From the NCBI RefSeq assembly GCF_963259705.1, contig NC_081861.1:109832102-109896101 (forward strand): a stretch of DNA of 64,000 nucleotides, in the 5' to 3' direction. The notes under the pieces were generated by a model. The model was given only the letters and a program-made list of their open reading frames with translations, searched no databases and was not told the DNA's origin. The number at the start of each line of letters is the position of its first letter. Within the stretch, counting starts at the first letter, position 1. Shown one piece after another: positions 11,957 through 24,095 of this stretch. This stretch comes from Myotis daubentonii. Its lineage: Eukaryota > Chordata > Mammalia > Chiroptera > Vespertilionidae. Made by a program: the position numbers and the translations under genes.

Positions 11957-12116
11957 CCACATTCAAAGGCTATTAAATTGAGTTGTTTACCCATATCTTC
12001 AGACAAAACTGCTTCCCTATTTATAATGGTCTGGCCCTCTAGCAACTTCAGTGTGAAATTATAGCTAATTTGCCTACAAACATCAGGTGGTCATAATAAT
12101 CTGGCCACTCAGTGTA
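11957..12116 (+). mobile_element. Tc1/mariner remnant (one terminus)
   Basis: The segment ends in GGTGGTCATAATAATCTGG and CCACTCAGTGTA, the terminal inverted repeat also seen at 51366-51395. The inner part is homologous to 52130-52300 of the larger Tc1 copy (shared words TTGTTTACCCATATCTTCAG and CCTACAAACATCAGGTGGTC). The transposase region and opposite terminus are missing. Confidence 0.82.
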
Positions 12117-12126
12117 TATATACACA

Positions 12127-12548
12127 CTAGAGGCCCGGTGCATGAATTTGTGCATCAGTGAGGTCCCTCAGCCGGGCCTGCAGGATTGGGTCAAAATCGG
12201 CTCCCCAACATCCCCCAAAGGGTCCTGGATTGCAAGAGAGTTCAGGCCAGGCCAAGGGACCCCACCAGTGCATGATTGGGCCAGGGAGGTACATGGGAGG
12301 TTGGCCAGCCAGGGAGGGACCGCAGGAGGGCTCCAGGGCATGTCTGGCCCATCTTGCTCAGTCCCTATCAGCCAGACCGCAGCAGTAAGCTAACCTACCA
12401 ATTGGAACATCTGCCCCCTGGTCGTCAGTGCACATCATAGTGAGTGCTTGAGCAGCCTTAGCATATCATTAGCATATTATGCTTTGATTGGTTGAATGGA
12501 CAACAGGATGACCAGACACTTAGCATATTAGGCTTTTATTATATCGGA
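12127..12548 (-). mobile_element. Short non-autonomous Helitron
   Basis: On the minus strand the 5' end is TCCGATATAATAAAAGCC at 12548 and the 3' end has the hairpin TGCACAAATTCATGCA, then CCGGGCCTCTAG ending at 12127. The interior includes a CTGCCCCCTGG / CCAGGGGGCAG-type palindromic word shared with the Helitrons at 3442, 44948 and 45562. The element inserted beside the Tc1 remnant. Confidence 0.93.
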
Positions 12549-12688
12549 TATGCTGTCTAAAAGAGATCCAACTCAGAATAAAAGATACAGATTAAAAGTG
12601 AAGGGATGAAAAATAATGTTCCGTGCAAACGAAAAACAAAAACAAAAGCAAAGCAAAACAAAACAAAAGCTGAGGTAGCAATACTTAC
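12549..12688 (+). mobile_element. L1 ORF2 fragment (endonuclease-coding region)
   Basis: It reads GTCTAAAAGAGATCCAACTC ... AAAAGTGAAGGGATG and is a near-duplicate of 13412-13545. It encodes decayed endonuclease-domain sequence. Its position before an ORF1 fragment (12903) is out of order for one L1, so it is either a separate insertion or a local duplication. A SINE follows at 12689. Confidence 0.65.
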
Positions 12689-12897
12689 ATCAGCCTGTGG
12701 ACCATAGAGTCCTAGGTTTGATTCTGGTCAAAGCCACGCATGTTGGTTACAGGGTCCTCCCCAGTTTGGGCCCTAGTCAGGGTGCATGCGGAAGGGAACC
12801 AATCAATGTGTTTCTCTCACATAGATATTTCTATCTTTCCCTCTCCCTTCCACTCTCTCTAAAAATCCATAGAAAAATATCCTCGGGTGTAACAGGC
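12689..12897 (+). mobile_element. VES-type SINE, 5'-truncated
   Basis: It begins within the tRNA-related region (CAGCCTGTGGACCATAGAG), continues with the B-box-like GGTTTGATTCTGGTC and ends TCTCTAAAAATCCATAGAAA. It interrupts L1 sequence. Confidence 0.8.
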
Positions 12898-12902
12898 CTT
12901 TG

Positions 12903-13689
12903 AAAAGAGATTGAACAAGAGAACGAGAACTTGTTTGAAGAAATAATGGCTGAAAACTCTCCTACTCTGGTGAAAGATAAAGTCACAGAAGTTCAAAGAA
13001 ATTCCCAATCAAGAGGAATCCAAAGAGCCTCACACAAACACACATTGTAATTAAAATGCAAAGGTCAAAAACAAAAAGAGAATCTTAAAAGTAGAAAACA
13101 AGAGAGTTAGTTTCCTATAAGGGAGCTCCCATAATTCTGTCGGAGGATTTCTCCGCTGAAACACTTCAAGCGAAATGGAATTTCCATGGGAGTTTATTAT
13201 CATGAAACCATATTACAAGAAATGTTAAAGGGCCTGCTTTAAGAAAATGAAAGAGAAAGAGAGGGAAAGAAAGAGAGAGAAAGAGACAGGTATAAAGAGA
13301 AGAAACGGTAATAAATAAGTACCTATCAGTAATTACATACATATAAATGGATTAAATACTCCAATCAAAAGACATAGGGTAGCTGAATAGATAAGAAAAC
13401 ATATATATATATTTGTCTAAAAGAGACCCAAGTCAGAATAAAAGATGTTCAGAGATTAAAAGTGAAGGGATGGACAATAATGTTCCATGCAAATGAAAAA
13501 ACAAACAACAAAGCAAAAAAACAAAAGCTGACATAGCAATACTTACATTTGACAAAAGAGACTTCAAAGCAGAGGCCATAAAATAGACAAAGAAGGGCAC
13601 TACATAATACTAAAGGAATTGATCCAACACCATGATATATCCCTGACAAACATATATACACCTAACATGGTAGCATCTAAATATGTATA
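12903..13689 (+). pseudogene. Old L1: ORF1 3' half and ORF2 5' end
   Basis: ORF1 is represented by a decayed segment equivalent to the middle and C-terminal parts (nucleotide match to 15410-15850). It is followed by the ORF2 start region through part of the endonuclease domain. Reading frames are broken many times. At 13679-13689 the sequence AAATATGTATA is the left copy of the target duplication of the young L1, and the old ORF2 resumes at 19991. This shows the young L1 inserted into the older one. Confidence 0.85.
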
Positions 13690-14910
13690 GTTTCAATCCC
13701 AGCAACAACATAGCGCCAGTAACTAACTATTACACAGTCAGCTCTGGGCAGTGAACTTCCATTGGACAGAGAGGCCCTATAGCCTCAGAGGCCAACCCCA
13801 GAACACTGCCACCCAGAGGCTGACCCACAAACTGACTCTTTGCTAAACACAAAATAAGGCAGTCTGGGAAATAAATGCGGCCTGCTTTAAAATAAGGACT
13901 GTGGTTTACAACACAGAGGAACAGTATATCGCAGGGAAACTCAACACTCTCCTGAATACCTGGAAGGTCTAAGGCGAGCCACACTGAAGAATAGAAGAAC
14001 CGAAGGACCTTCACTACTGCAATTTTTTTTTCTTTTTTCACTTTTTAACTAAGAAACCAATTTTTTTTCTTTTTTTTTTCCCTGTTCTTTTTTTTTTCTT
14101 CTTTTTCCATCACCTGATTTTACCCTTTTAATTACTACCTTCTTCTTTTTAACCAGTATTATTACTGCTACCATTTTACCATTTTTTAAAGTGCCATTTT
14201 ATTTTCTCTTTATTTTATTTTGGGATTAGTGTTCTCCATTCTATTTTCATCGTTATATTATTGGTTGTTTCTAGTTTGCATTCATATCCATGGAGCTGTT
14301 GCTGGAATTTGTTGGGATTAATGGCTGTTCTATAGGAGTATTCTCCTCATATATAAATTCTCTTCCTCTCTTCCACTTCATTCTCTCTTTTCGCTCTTTT
14401 TTTTTTCTTTTCTTTTCTCGCTTTTATTTTCCCCCCTCCTTTTTCCCAATTTCATTTTTGCACTCCTTTTTTTGGTCCCTACTTTTCTTTTCTTTTTTCT
14501 CTTTTATCTTTTTCTCTTCCTTCTTCCTTATCCCCTAATTCTCTTAATTTAGGTGGTCACCTTTATTTGGGGTTATTAATACCGTGATTATATTTGTGTA
14601 TAGTGCCTGGTACGTGGTGCCTTGTTGTGTTGTATTTTGTGCCTTTAAATCAACGCAGCAGATCCAAGCAACAGCAACCTCCTGAGCACCACACCCTCTG
14701 CTGAGGAACAGCAGCTGTACGTGAAACCTTGCCCCACCAGCCAGAAGAGCCACCACAGCTGTGAACAGCACCCACCAGAGGAGCTGCTGCCAACTGAAGA
14801 GCAGCTGCTACCGCAACCGCCCGAAGAGCAACCACAGACCAAGGAGTCACTGCCACCAAGGGAGCAACCACTGAATGACTCAACGTCTAGATATGTCAGT
14901 GAGATCAAAC
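13690..14910 (+). promoter_or_regulatory. L1 5' UTR with long T-rich tract
   Basis: This is the untranslated leader of the young L1, where the internal promoter would lie. From about 14020 to 14540 it is extremely pyrimidine-rich on the plus strand (many runs of T with C). The last part, about 14640-14880, is GC-rich with repeated GAGGAACAGCAGCTG-like words; the homologous part of the minus-strand L1 (37915-38870) is expanded several-fold. No promoter motif was assigned. Confidence 0.75.
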
Positions 14911-15843
14911 ATGGGTAGACAAAAAACCCCCAAAGGAAAGAGAAGGAGGACTCTCCAGAAAAGCAGCTAAGTAATACAGAGGCATGCAACATGACAGATA
15001 AAGAATTCAGAATAAGGGTCCTAGAGTGCATAAACCAGATGGAGGAAAAAATCGACAACCTCTGCAAGAAGCAAGAATAAACAGATGAAAAAATCGATAA
15101 CATATGGAAGAAGCTAGAAGAAACAGATGAAAAAATCAACAACTTAAGTAAGACCCAAGAAGAAATGAAGAGTGATATAGCTGCAATGAAAAACTCCATT
15201 GAAAGTATCAACAGTAGACTAGGAGAAGCGGAGGACCGAATTAGTGAATTAGAAGACAAGGAAGCAAAACACACCCAAAATGTACTGCAATTGGAGAAAA
15301 AAATTAAAGGACAGGAGGAGAGCCTAAGGGAGCTTTGGGACAACATGAAACGAAACAACATACGAATAATAGGAGTACCAGAACAACAGAAGGATGAACA
15401 AGGATTAGAAAACCTACTCGAAGAAATAATATCAGAAAACTTTCCTGAGGTGGGGAAGAAAAAAGTCACACAAGCCCAGAGAGTCCCAAACAAGGTGAAC
15501 CCGAAAAGACCCACACCAAGACACATCATAATCACCATGGCAAATGTTCAGGACAAAGAGAGAATCTTACAGGCTGCAAGAGAGAGACGGAAAGTTACAT
15601 ACAAGGGATCTCCCATTAGATTGTCAAATGATTTCTCAACAGAAACACATCAGGCCAGAAAAGAATGGACTGAAATTTACAAAGTGATGCAAAGCAAAGG
15701 ACTGAATCCAAGAATACTCTATCCAGCAAGGCTATCATTCAAACTTGAAGGGGAAATAAGAAGCTTCACAGAAAAAAAAAAGGCTAAGGGAGTTTGTCAC
15801 CACCAAGCCAGCAATGCAAGGAATGCTAAAGGGACTGGTATAA
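14911..15843 (+). pseudogene. L1 ORF1 (RNA-binding chaperone), frameshifted
   Basis: ORF1p is the trimeric RNA-binding protein of the L1 ribonucleoprotein. The start is ATG at 14911 (MGRQKTPKGKRR). An early frameshift yields a stop within 20 codons, and an in-frame TAA lies near 15077. From 15165 a long open segment shows a coiled-coil region (SIESINSRLGEAEDRISELE), the RRM-like core (IRIIGVPEQQ) and the C-terminal domain (RPTPRHIIIT, RLSNDFSTET). Near 15771-15781 a run of ten A shifts the frame; with nine A the frame would reach the expected stop TAA at 15841. In the shifted frame the reading continues to 15977 and overlaps ORF2. Confidence 0.9.
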
Positions 15844-15894
15844 AAATAAGAAATAAAAAGCTCAGAAAGAAAACAGCCACACACAAAAAAAGAA

Positions 15895-18800
15895 ATGGCT
15901 ACAAACAAGTACCTTTCAATAATAACTTTAAACGTAAATGGACTAAATGCTCCAAACAAAAGACATCGAGTGGCTGAATGGATAAAAAAACATGACCCAT
16001 ACATCTGCTGTCTACAAGAAACCCACATCATTAGAAGGGACTCACACAGACTGAAAGTGAAAGGATGGAAAAATATCTTTCAGGCAAATGGAAAGGAAAA
16101 GAAAGCTGGGGTAGCAATACTTATATCGGACAAAATAGACCTCAAAGTGAAGGCCGTAACAAGAGATAAGGAAGGCCACTTCATAATACTAAAGGGATCA
16201 ATACAACAAGAAGATATAACCCTGGTAAACATATATGCACCCAATGCAGGAGCACCCAAATTCATAAAAAAACTCCTGGAAGATATCAAAGGAGAGATCG
16301 ACAACAATACAATCATAGTAGGAGACTTTAATACACCACTGACAGCACTGGATAAGCCCTCTAAACAAACAATCAGCAAAGATACAGCAATCCTAAATGA
16401 CTCCCTAGATCAGATGGACTTAATAGACATCTTCAGAACACTTCACCCCAAAGCCAGGGAATATACATTCTACTCAAATGCTCATAAGACATATTCAAAA
16501 ATAGACCATATATTGGGTCACAAGCAAAGTATCCCCAAATTCAAGAAGATTGAAATCATAAAAAGCGTCTTCGCAGACCACGATGGCATAATATTAGAAA
16601 TAAACTAAAATAAAAACAACCCAAAATACTCAAACACCTGGAAGCTGAATAGCATGCTATTAAATATTGATTGGGTTACCAATGAGATCAAAGAAGAAAT
16701 TAAAAACATCCTGGAAACTAATGACAATGAAAACACAACAATCCAAAACCTATGGGACACAGTGAAAGCAGTCCTGAGAGGGAAGTTTATAGCCCTACAG
16801 GCCTATCTCAAAAAAACAAGAAAAAATGGTAGTAAATCATCTAACTCTACAACTCAAAGAATTAGAAAGAGAGCAACAAGAAAACCCCAGAGTGAGCAGA
16901 AGGAAGGAGATAATAAAGATTAGAGCAGAAATAAATGACATAGAGACCAAAAAAACAATAGAGAAAATCAATGAAACAAAAAGCTGGTTCTTTGAAAGGA
17001 TAAACAAGATTGACAAACCTCTAGCCAGACTCACCAAGAAGCAGAGAGAGAGGACCCAAATAAATAAAATCAGAAACGATAGAGGCGAAATAACAACAGA
17101 CCCCACAGAAATACAAATGATTTTTAAAAAATACTATGGACAGCTCTACTCCAAAAAACTAGACAACCTGGAGGAAATGGACAAATTCCTAGAAAAATAC
17201 AACATTCCAAAACTCAATCTGGAAGAATCTAAAAATCTCAACAGGCCAATAACTATGGAAGAAATTGAAGCAGTCATCAAAAAGCTTCCATCAAACAAAA
17301 GCCCAGGACCAGACGGCTTCACAGGGGAGTTTTACCAAACATTCAAGGGAGAACTAAAACCTATTCTCCTCAGACTACTACAAAAAATTCAAGAGGAAGG
17401 AACACTTCCAAGCTCATTCTATGAAGCCAGCATCACCCTAATACCAAAACCAGGTAAAGACAACACAATGAAAGAGAATTACAGGCCAATATCCCTCATG
17501 AACATAGATGCCAAAATCCTCAACAAAATCTTAGCAAATCGGATCCAGCAGTACATCAGAAAGATCATACACCATGACCAAGTAGGATTTATCCCAGGGA
17601 TGCAAGGATGGTACAATATCCGCAAATCAATAAACGTGATACATCACATAAACAAATTGAAAGAAAAAAACACGTGGTCATATCAATTGATGCAGAAAAA
17701 GCATTTGACAAAATTCAACACCCATTTTTGATAAAAACTCTCAGCAAGGTGGGAGTAGAAGGATCATACCTCAACATAATAAAAGCCATATATGACCGGC
17801 CCACAGCCAATATCATACTCAATGGACAAAAACTAACACCATTTCCCCTAAGAACAGGAACAAGACAGGGATGCCCCCTCTCACCACTCCTGTTCAACAT
17901 AGTATTGGAAGTGTTAGCCATTGCAATTCGGCAAGAAGAAATAAAAGGCATCCAAATTGGAAAAGAGGAAGTAAAACTGTCCTTATTTGCAGACGACATG
18001 ATATTATACATACAAAACCCTAGAGACTCCATCAAAAAACTACTAGACTTAATACATGAATTTGGCAATGTAGCAGGATACAAAATTAACCCCAAGAAAT
18101 CTGAGGCATTTCTGTACACCAATAGTGAACTTTCAGAAAGAGAGATTATAAAAACAATCCCGTTTCCCATTGCACCAAAAAATTAAGCTACTTAGGAATA
18201 AACTTAACTAAAGAGGTAAAAGACCTCTACTCAGAAAACTACAGGACGTTGAAAAAAGATATCGAGGAAGACATAAACAGATGGAAGAACATACCGTGTT
18301 CATGGATTGGTAGAATCAACATCATTAAAATGTCCATACTACCCAAAGCAATCTATAAATTCAACGCACTTCCCATTAAAATACCAACGGCATACTTCAG
18401 AGATCTAGAACGAACTCTCCAAAAATTCATCTGGAATAAAAAAAGACCCCGAATAGCTGCAGCAAAACTGAAAAAGAACAAAGTAGGTGGGATCTCAATA
18501 CCAGATATCAAGTTGTATTACAAAGCCACTGTTCTCAAAACTGCCTGGTACTGGCACAAGAATAGGCATATAGATCAATGGAATAGAATAGAGAGCCCAG
18601 AAATCGGCCCGAACCAATATGCTCAATTAATATTTGACAAAGGAGGCAAGAACATACAATGGAGCCAAGATAGTCTCTTCAATAAATGGTGTTGGGAAAA
18701 TTGGACAGATATATGCAAGAAAATGAAACTAGACCACCAACTTACACCATACACAAAAATAAACTCAAAATGGATAAAGGACTTAAATGTACGACAGGAA

Positions 18801-19712
18801 ACCATAAAAATTCTAGAAGAATCCAAAGGCAACAAAATCTCAGACATATGCCGAAGCAATTTCTTCACTGATACAGCTCCTAGGGCACTTGAAACTAAAG
18901 AAAAAATGAACAAATGGGACTACATCAAAATAAAAAGCTTCTGCACAGCAAAAGAAACCATCAACAAAACAACGAGAAAACCCACAGTGTGGGAAAACAT
19001 ATTTGCCAATGACATATCTGATAAGGGCCTAATCTCCAAAATTTATAGGGAACTCATACAACTTAACAAAAGGAAGATAAACAATCCAATCAAAAAATGG
19101 GCAAAGGACCTAAATAGACACCTTTCAAAAGAGGACATTCAGAAAGCCAAGAGACATATGAAAACATGCTCAAAGTCACTAATCATCCGAGAGATGCAAA
19201 TCAAAACAGCAATGAGGTACCACCTCACACCTGTCAGACTGGCTATCATCAACAAATCAACAAACGACAAGTGCTGGAGAGGATGTGGAGAAAAAGGAAC
19301 ACTTGTGCACTGCTGGTGGAAATGCAGACTGGTGCAGCCACTATGGAAGACAGTATGGAGTTTCCTTAAAAAACTGAAAATGGAACTCCCATTTGACCCT
19401 GTGCTCCCACTTCTAGGAATATATCCCAAGAAACCAGAAACACCAATCAGAAAGGATATATGCACCCCTATGTTCATAGCAGCACAATTCACCATAGCTA
19501 AGATCTGGAAACAGCCTAAGTGCCCATCAGTAGATGAATGGATTAGAAAACTGTGGTACATCTACACGATGGAATACTATGCTGCTGTAAAAAGGAAGGA
19601 ACTCTTACCATTTGCAACGTCATGGATGGAACTGGAGAGCATTATGCTAAGTGAAATAAGCCAGTCAATAAAGGAAAAGTACCACATGATCTCACTCATT
19701 CATGGACAATAG
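15895..19712 (+). pseudogene. L1 ORF2 (endonuclease and reverse transcriptase), disrupted
   Basis: ORF2p nicks target DNA and reverse-transcribes the element RNA. The start is ATG at 15895. The endonuclease domain shows ITLNVNGLN, CCLQETH, GDFNTPL and IDHILG. The first break is a TAA at 16606-16608. Frame changes follow in A-rich runs near 16810-16830 and 17670, and another near 18183. The reverse transcriptase retains [28 protein letters not shown] and the catalytic FADDM (about 17989). The C-terminal cysteine region [18 protein letters not shown] is intact and the protein ends at 19712. It is therefore four lesions away from an open frame, but non-functional as read. Confidence 0.93.
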
Positions 19713-19979
19713 AGACCATTATAAACTTTTGAACAATAATAGATACAGAGGCAAAGCTGCCTCAAACAGATTGTCAAACTGCAGCGGGAAGGCTGGGGAG
19801 GGTTGGGGGGCAGGAGGTAGGGGGGTAAGAGATCAACTAAAGGACTTGTATGCATGTATATAAGCATAACCAATGGACATAAGACACTGGGGGATAGGGG
19901 AGGCTAGGGGACTGTCTAGGGCGGGGGGATAAAATGGATACATATGTAATACCCTTTGTAATACTTTAAGCAATAAAAA
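19713..19979 (+). other. L1 3' UTR with G-rich tract
   Basis: The 3' UTR contains several runs of four to six G between about 19787 and 19830 (GGGTTGGGGGGCAGG and GGTAGGGGGG), a G-quadruplex-capable arrangement common in mammalian L1 3' UTRs. It ends CAATAAAAAAA, where AATAAA is the polyadenylation signal merging into the tail. Confidence 0.85.
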
Positions 19980-20282
19980 AAATATGTATAAAGTAAACCT
20001 TAGCATACATAAAGGGAGATATTGACAGCAATACAGTCATAGTAAGGGGTTTTAACACCCAACTTACATCAATGGATAGATCTTCCAGACAAAAAATCAA
20101 CAAAGTAACATTTTCCTTAAATAGCACATTGGATCAGATTGATTTAATTGATATTTACAGAACTTTTGATCCCAAAGAAGCAGAATATGCATTTTTCTCA
20201 AGTGCACATGGACCATTCTCAAATATAGACCACATGTTAGGACACAAAATAAGTTTAAATAAATTCAAGAAGGTAGAAATCA

Positions 20283-20499
20283 GCCTAGCCGGTGAGGCTC
20301 AGTGGTTGAGTGTCAAACTCTGAACCAGGAGGTCACAGTTCAATTACCGGTCAGGGCACATGCCCGGGTTGTGGGTTTTATCCCTAGTAAGGGGCATGCA
20401 GGAGGCAGATGATCAATGATTCTCTCTCATCGTTGATGTTTATGTCTCTCTTTCCCTCTCTCTTCCTCTCTGGTCAATAAAAATTATATTAAAAAAGAA
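20283..20499 (+). mobile_element. VES SINE with target duplication
   Basis: It starts GCCTAGCCGGTGAGGCTCAG, contains the B-box-like GTTCAATTACCGGTC and ends TCTCTGGTCAATAAAAATT with an A-rich tail. Flanking direct repeats GAAGGTAGAAATCA (20269-20282) and GAAGATGGAAATCA (20500-20513) match at 12 of 14 positions. It inserted into the old L1 ORF2. Confidence 0.94.
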
Positions 20500-20782
20500 G
20501 AAGATGGAAATCATGTAAAGCATCTTCTCTGAACACAATGGTATAAAACTAGAAATCAATCACAATAAAAATCTGAAAAATATTCCAACACATGAAGGCT
20601 AAATAACATGTTATTAAACAATGAATGGGTTAACAATGAGATCAGAGAAAAAAATCAAAATTACCTGAAAACCAATGAAAATGAACACACAAAAAACCCA
20701 AATCTATGAGACAGAGAAAACAGTTCTGAAAGAGAAGCTCATAGCATTACAAGCCTACCTCAAGAAGTAAAAAAATATATAT

Positions 20783-20985
20783 TTATTTTATTTTTTTTAT
20801 CCATCACCATTTATCCCCCCATATAACCTCTTCCAACCTACATCCACTCCCTCTCCACAGCAAGCACCACACTGTTTTTCATGGTAATGAATTCTTTCTC
20901 TTTAATTTTTCATCCTTTTTTACATAATTGCTGCACCCCCACCCATCGTCCGCCACATGAGAGCTATCTGCCTTTATTTAACAAT
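20783..20985 (-). mobile_element. L1 3' UTR fragment inside old L1
   Basis: The stretch TATCCATCACCATTTATCCC ... GCAAGCACCACACTG reads, on the minus strand, as the L1 3' UTR type also present at about 25170-25260, 26520-26590 and 62040-62105. A T-rich left edge may be the reverse of its tail. It interrupts ORF2 sequence of the old plus-strand L1. Boundaries are approximate. Confidence 0.65.
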
Positions 20986-23900
20986 TTAACTCTGAACCTA
21001 AAAGATGTAGAAAAGGAACACACAAAGCCTATAAAAAGTAGAAGGAAGGAAATAATAAAGATCAATGAGGAAATAAATCACATAGAAATTTAAAACACAC
21101 ACACACACACACACACAATGGAAAATATCAATGAAACCAAAGTTGGTTCTTTGTAATGATGAACAAGATTGAGAAACCCTTTACCAGACCCAGCAATTAA
21201 AAAAGATAGAGGACACAAATAAATAAAATCAGAAATGAAATAAGTGAAGTAACAATTAACACTACAGAAATACAAAGGATTGCAAGAAAATATTACAAAA
21301 AACTGTATGCCAAAAAAATTGGACAACCTTGAAAAATTCATAGAAACATACAATCTTCCAAAACTGAATCAGGAAGAATCACAAAATCTTAATAGACCAA
21401 TAGCATCTAAAGAAATTAAAGTTACCAACAAACTCCCAACAAACAAAAGTTCTGGACCAGATAGCTTCACAGGGGAATTAAACAGAATTTTGAAAGAACA
21501 ATTAATATCTATCCTCCTGAAACAATTGCAAAAAAATAAATAAATAACAGGAAGAAAGGACTTACACACTCTTTTTATGAGACCAACATTATCCTAACTT
21601 CAAAATCAGATAAAGAGACTACAAAGAAAGGATATTATAGGACAATATCCCTAATGAACATAGATGCTAAAATCCTCAACAAAATATTAGCAAATCAGAT
21701 CCAGCAATATATCAAAATGATTATCCAATATGACAATTGCCATTTATCCCAGGGATGAAAGGCTGTTAGAATATTTTCAAATAAAAAATGTGAGACACTA
21801 CATAAACTAACTGAAGGATAAAATTCACATAATCATATTAATAAGTACAGAAAAATAATTTAACAAAATCCAGAATTTATTTTGATAAAAACTCTGAGCA
21901 AAGCAGGAAGAGATTGATCATACCTCAACTTAATAAAAACCATATATGAGAAACCTACAAAGAACATCAAACTCAATGGGCAAAAACTGAAAGATTTCCC
22001 TTAAGAACAGGGCAAGGATGTCCACTTTCACCACTATTATTCAACATAATACTGGAAGTCCTATTCAAAGCAAAGAAGAAATAAAAGGCATCCAAATTGG
22101 AAAGGAGAAAGTAAAACTGTCATTATTCGCAGATGACATGATATTGTACATAGGAAACCCAAAAGACTCCACCAGAAACTACTAGATTTAATGAATGAAT
22201 TTAACATATTAGCAAGATGCAAAATTAACATCCAAAAATCAATGGCAGTTTTATACACCAGTAATGAACACTCAGAAAGAGAAACTAAAATAAATTATCC
22301 CAAATACCACTGCAACAACAAAATCTTAAGATATGTAAGGAAGTAAAAGACTTGTACTAGGAAAAAGACAGGACACAAAAAAAATAGAGTGAACTATGAA
22401 CAAATGATAGATTATGCCTTATTCATGGATTGGTAGAATTAACATCATTAAAATGTCCTACTACCCAAAGCAATCTATATATTTAACACAAACCCAATTA
22501 AAATACCAACAGCATATTTCACAGATCTAAAAAGAAATACTCCAAAAATCATATAGAACCAAAGAAGACTCTGAAAAGCCCCAGCAATCTTAAGAAAGAA
22601 CAAAGTTGGAGGGATCACAATACAGAACAAATTATACTACAAAGCCACTGTAATCAAAGCACACTGATACTGGCATAAGAATATGCATATAGATCAATGG
22701 AACGGAACAGAGAACCCCAAATTGACCCAACTTATTTGCTCAATTAATATTTGCAAATGAGTCAAGGACATATAAGAGAGTAAAGATAGTTTCTTCAATA
22801 AATTGTGTTGGGACAATTGCATAGGTACATGCAAAAAAATGAAACTAGACCACCAACTTATATTATACACCAGAATAAACTCAAAATGGGTACAAGACTT
22901 AAATGTAAGTTGTGAAACCATAAAAATCCTAGATTAAACCATAGGCAACTAAATCTCAGACATCTCTCTTAGCAATATGTTTGCAAATACATCTCATAGG
23001 GCAAGGAAAACAAAGGAAAAATTAAACAAATGGGACTACATCAACATAAAAAGCTTCTGCACAGTAAAAGAAACCATTAACAAAATGAAAAGGGATACCA
23101 CTGTATGGGAAAAAAATATTTGCCAATGACAAATCTCATAAGGGGTTAATTTCTAAAATATATAGAGAACTCATACAACTTAATACAAAGAAGGCAAACA
23201 ATCCAATTTTAAAAACGAGCAAGGGATCAAAATACATACTTCTCCAAAGAGGACATACTGAAGGCCAAGAGACAGATGAAAAAATGTTAAAAGTCAGTAA
23301 TCATCAGAGAGATGGAAATTAAAAGGATAATGAGGTACCAGGTCAAACCTGCCAGAATGGCTGCCATAAACAAAACACAATTGACAAGTGCTGCTTAGGA
23401 TGCAGAGAAAAGGGAAGCCTAGTACACTGCTGGTTGGAATGCAGTCTGGTGCAGCCACTATGAAAAACAATATGGAGGTTCCTCAAAAAATTAAAAATGA
23501 ACTGCCATTTGACTCAGTGATCCCACTTCTAGGAATATAGCCTAAGAATCTTAAAACACTAGTCAGAAAAAAATATATGGATCCCGATGTACATAGTAGT
23601 GCTATTTACAATAACTAAAGTCTGGAAACAGTGCAAATGCCCATCACTAGATGTGTGGATAAAAAGCTGTGATATATTTACAGAATGGTGTACTTTATGG
23701 CTGTAAAAAAGAAGTATCTCTTACCCTTTGAGACAGCACGGAAGACCTGGAGAGTATTATGCCAAGCAAAATAAGCCAATCAGAGAAAGACAAGTATAAC
23801 ATGATCTCGCTTACTGTATTTGTTAAATCTGATGAACAAAATAGAACCAGAGACATGGAAGTATGCAGCAGATTCAGGACTCTCAGAGGAAAGTGGGAGG

Positions 23901-24095
23901 GGGTGGGTAGGAAGAGAGTAACCAAAGAACTTATACACATATATGCAGAACCCATGGACACAGACAATAATGTGGTGAAGGCCTGGTGAGTGGGAGGGAT
24001 TGGGGTGGAGTGGGTCAATGGGGGCAGGATGGGGCATTTGTAATAATTTCAACACTAAAGATAAATTGAAAAAAACAAAGGAACAAACAAAAAAA

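Larger units (their letters stand above)
13690..19979 (+). mobile_element. Nearly full-length young LINE-1
   Basis: The element is about 6.29 kb, the usual length of a complete mammalian L1. It has a 5' UTR, ORF1, a short spacer, ORF2, a G-rich 3' UTR and an A-rich tail. It is flanked by an 11-bp direct duplication AAATATGTATA (13679-13689 and 19980-19990), which fits target-primed reverse transcription. ORF1 and ORF2 are recognisable throughout but carry a handful of lesions, so the copy is not autonomous. Its low decay compared with the surrounding L1 indicates a fairly recent insertion. Confidence 0.93.
19991..24075 (+). pseudogene. Old L1 ORF2, remainder to 3' end
   Basis: The sequence picks up the endonuclease region exactly where 13689 left off and runs through the reverse transcriptase (a recognisable FADDM at about 22124-22138) to the C-terminal region and the 3' UTR near 23880-24075 (GTGGGAGGGGGTGGG, then AATAATTTCAACACTAAAG). 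Stops and indels are frequent. It is interrupted by a VES SINE (20283) and a minus-strand L1 piece (about 20783). Confidence 0.9.

Noticed and set aside
14645..15538. Antisense open frame of 297 codons across the L1 5' UTR and ORF1, resembling the idea of an antisense ORF0
   Set aside because: It is the mirror of ORF1 codons, and the other L1 copy does not keep the same antisense frame open over the homologous stretch.
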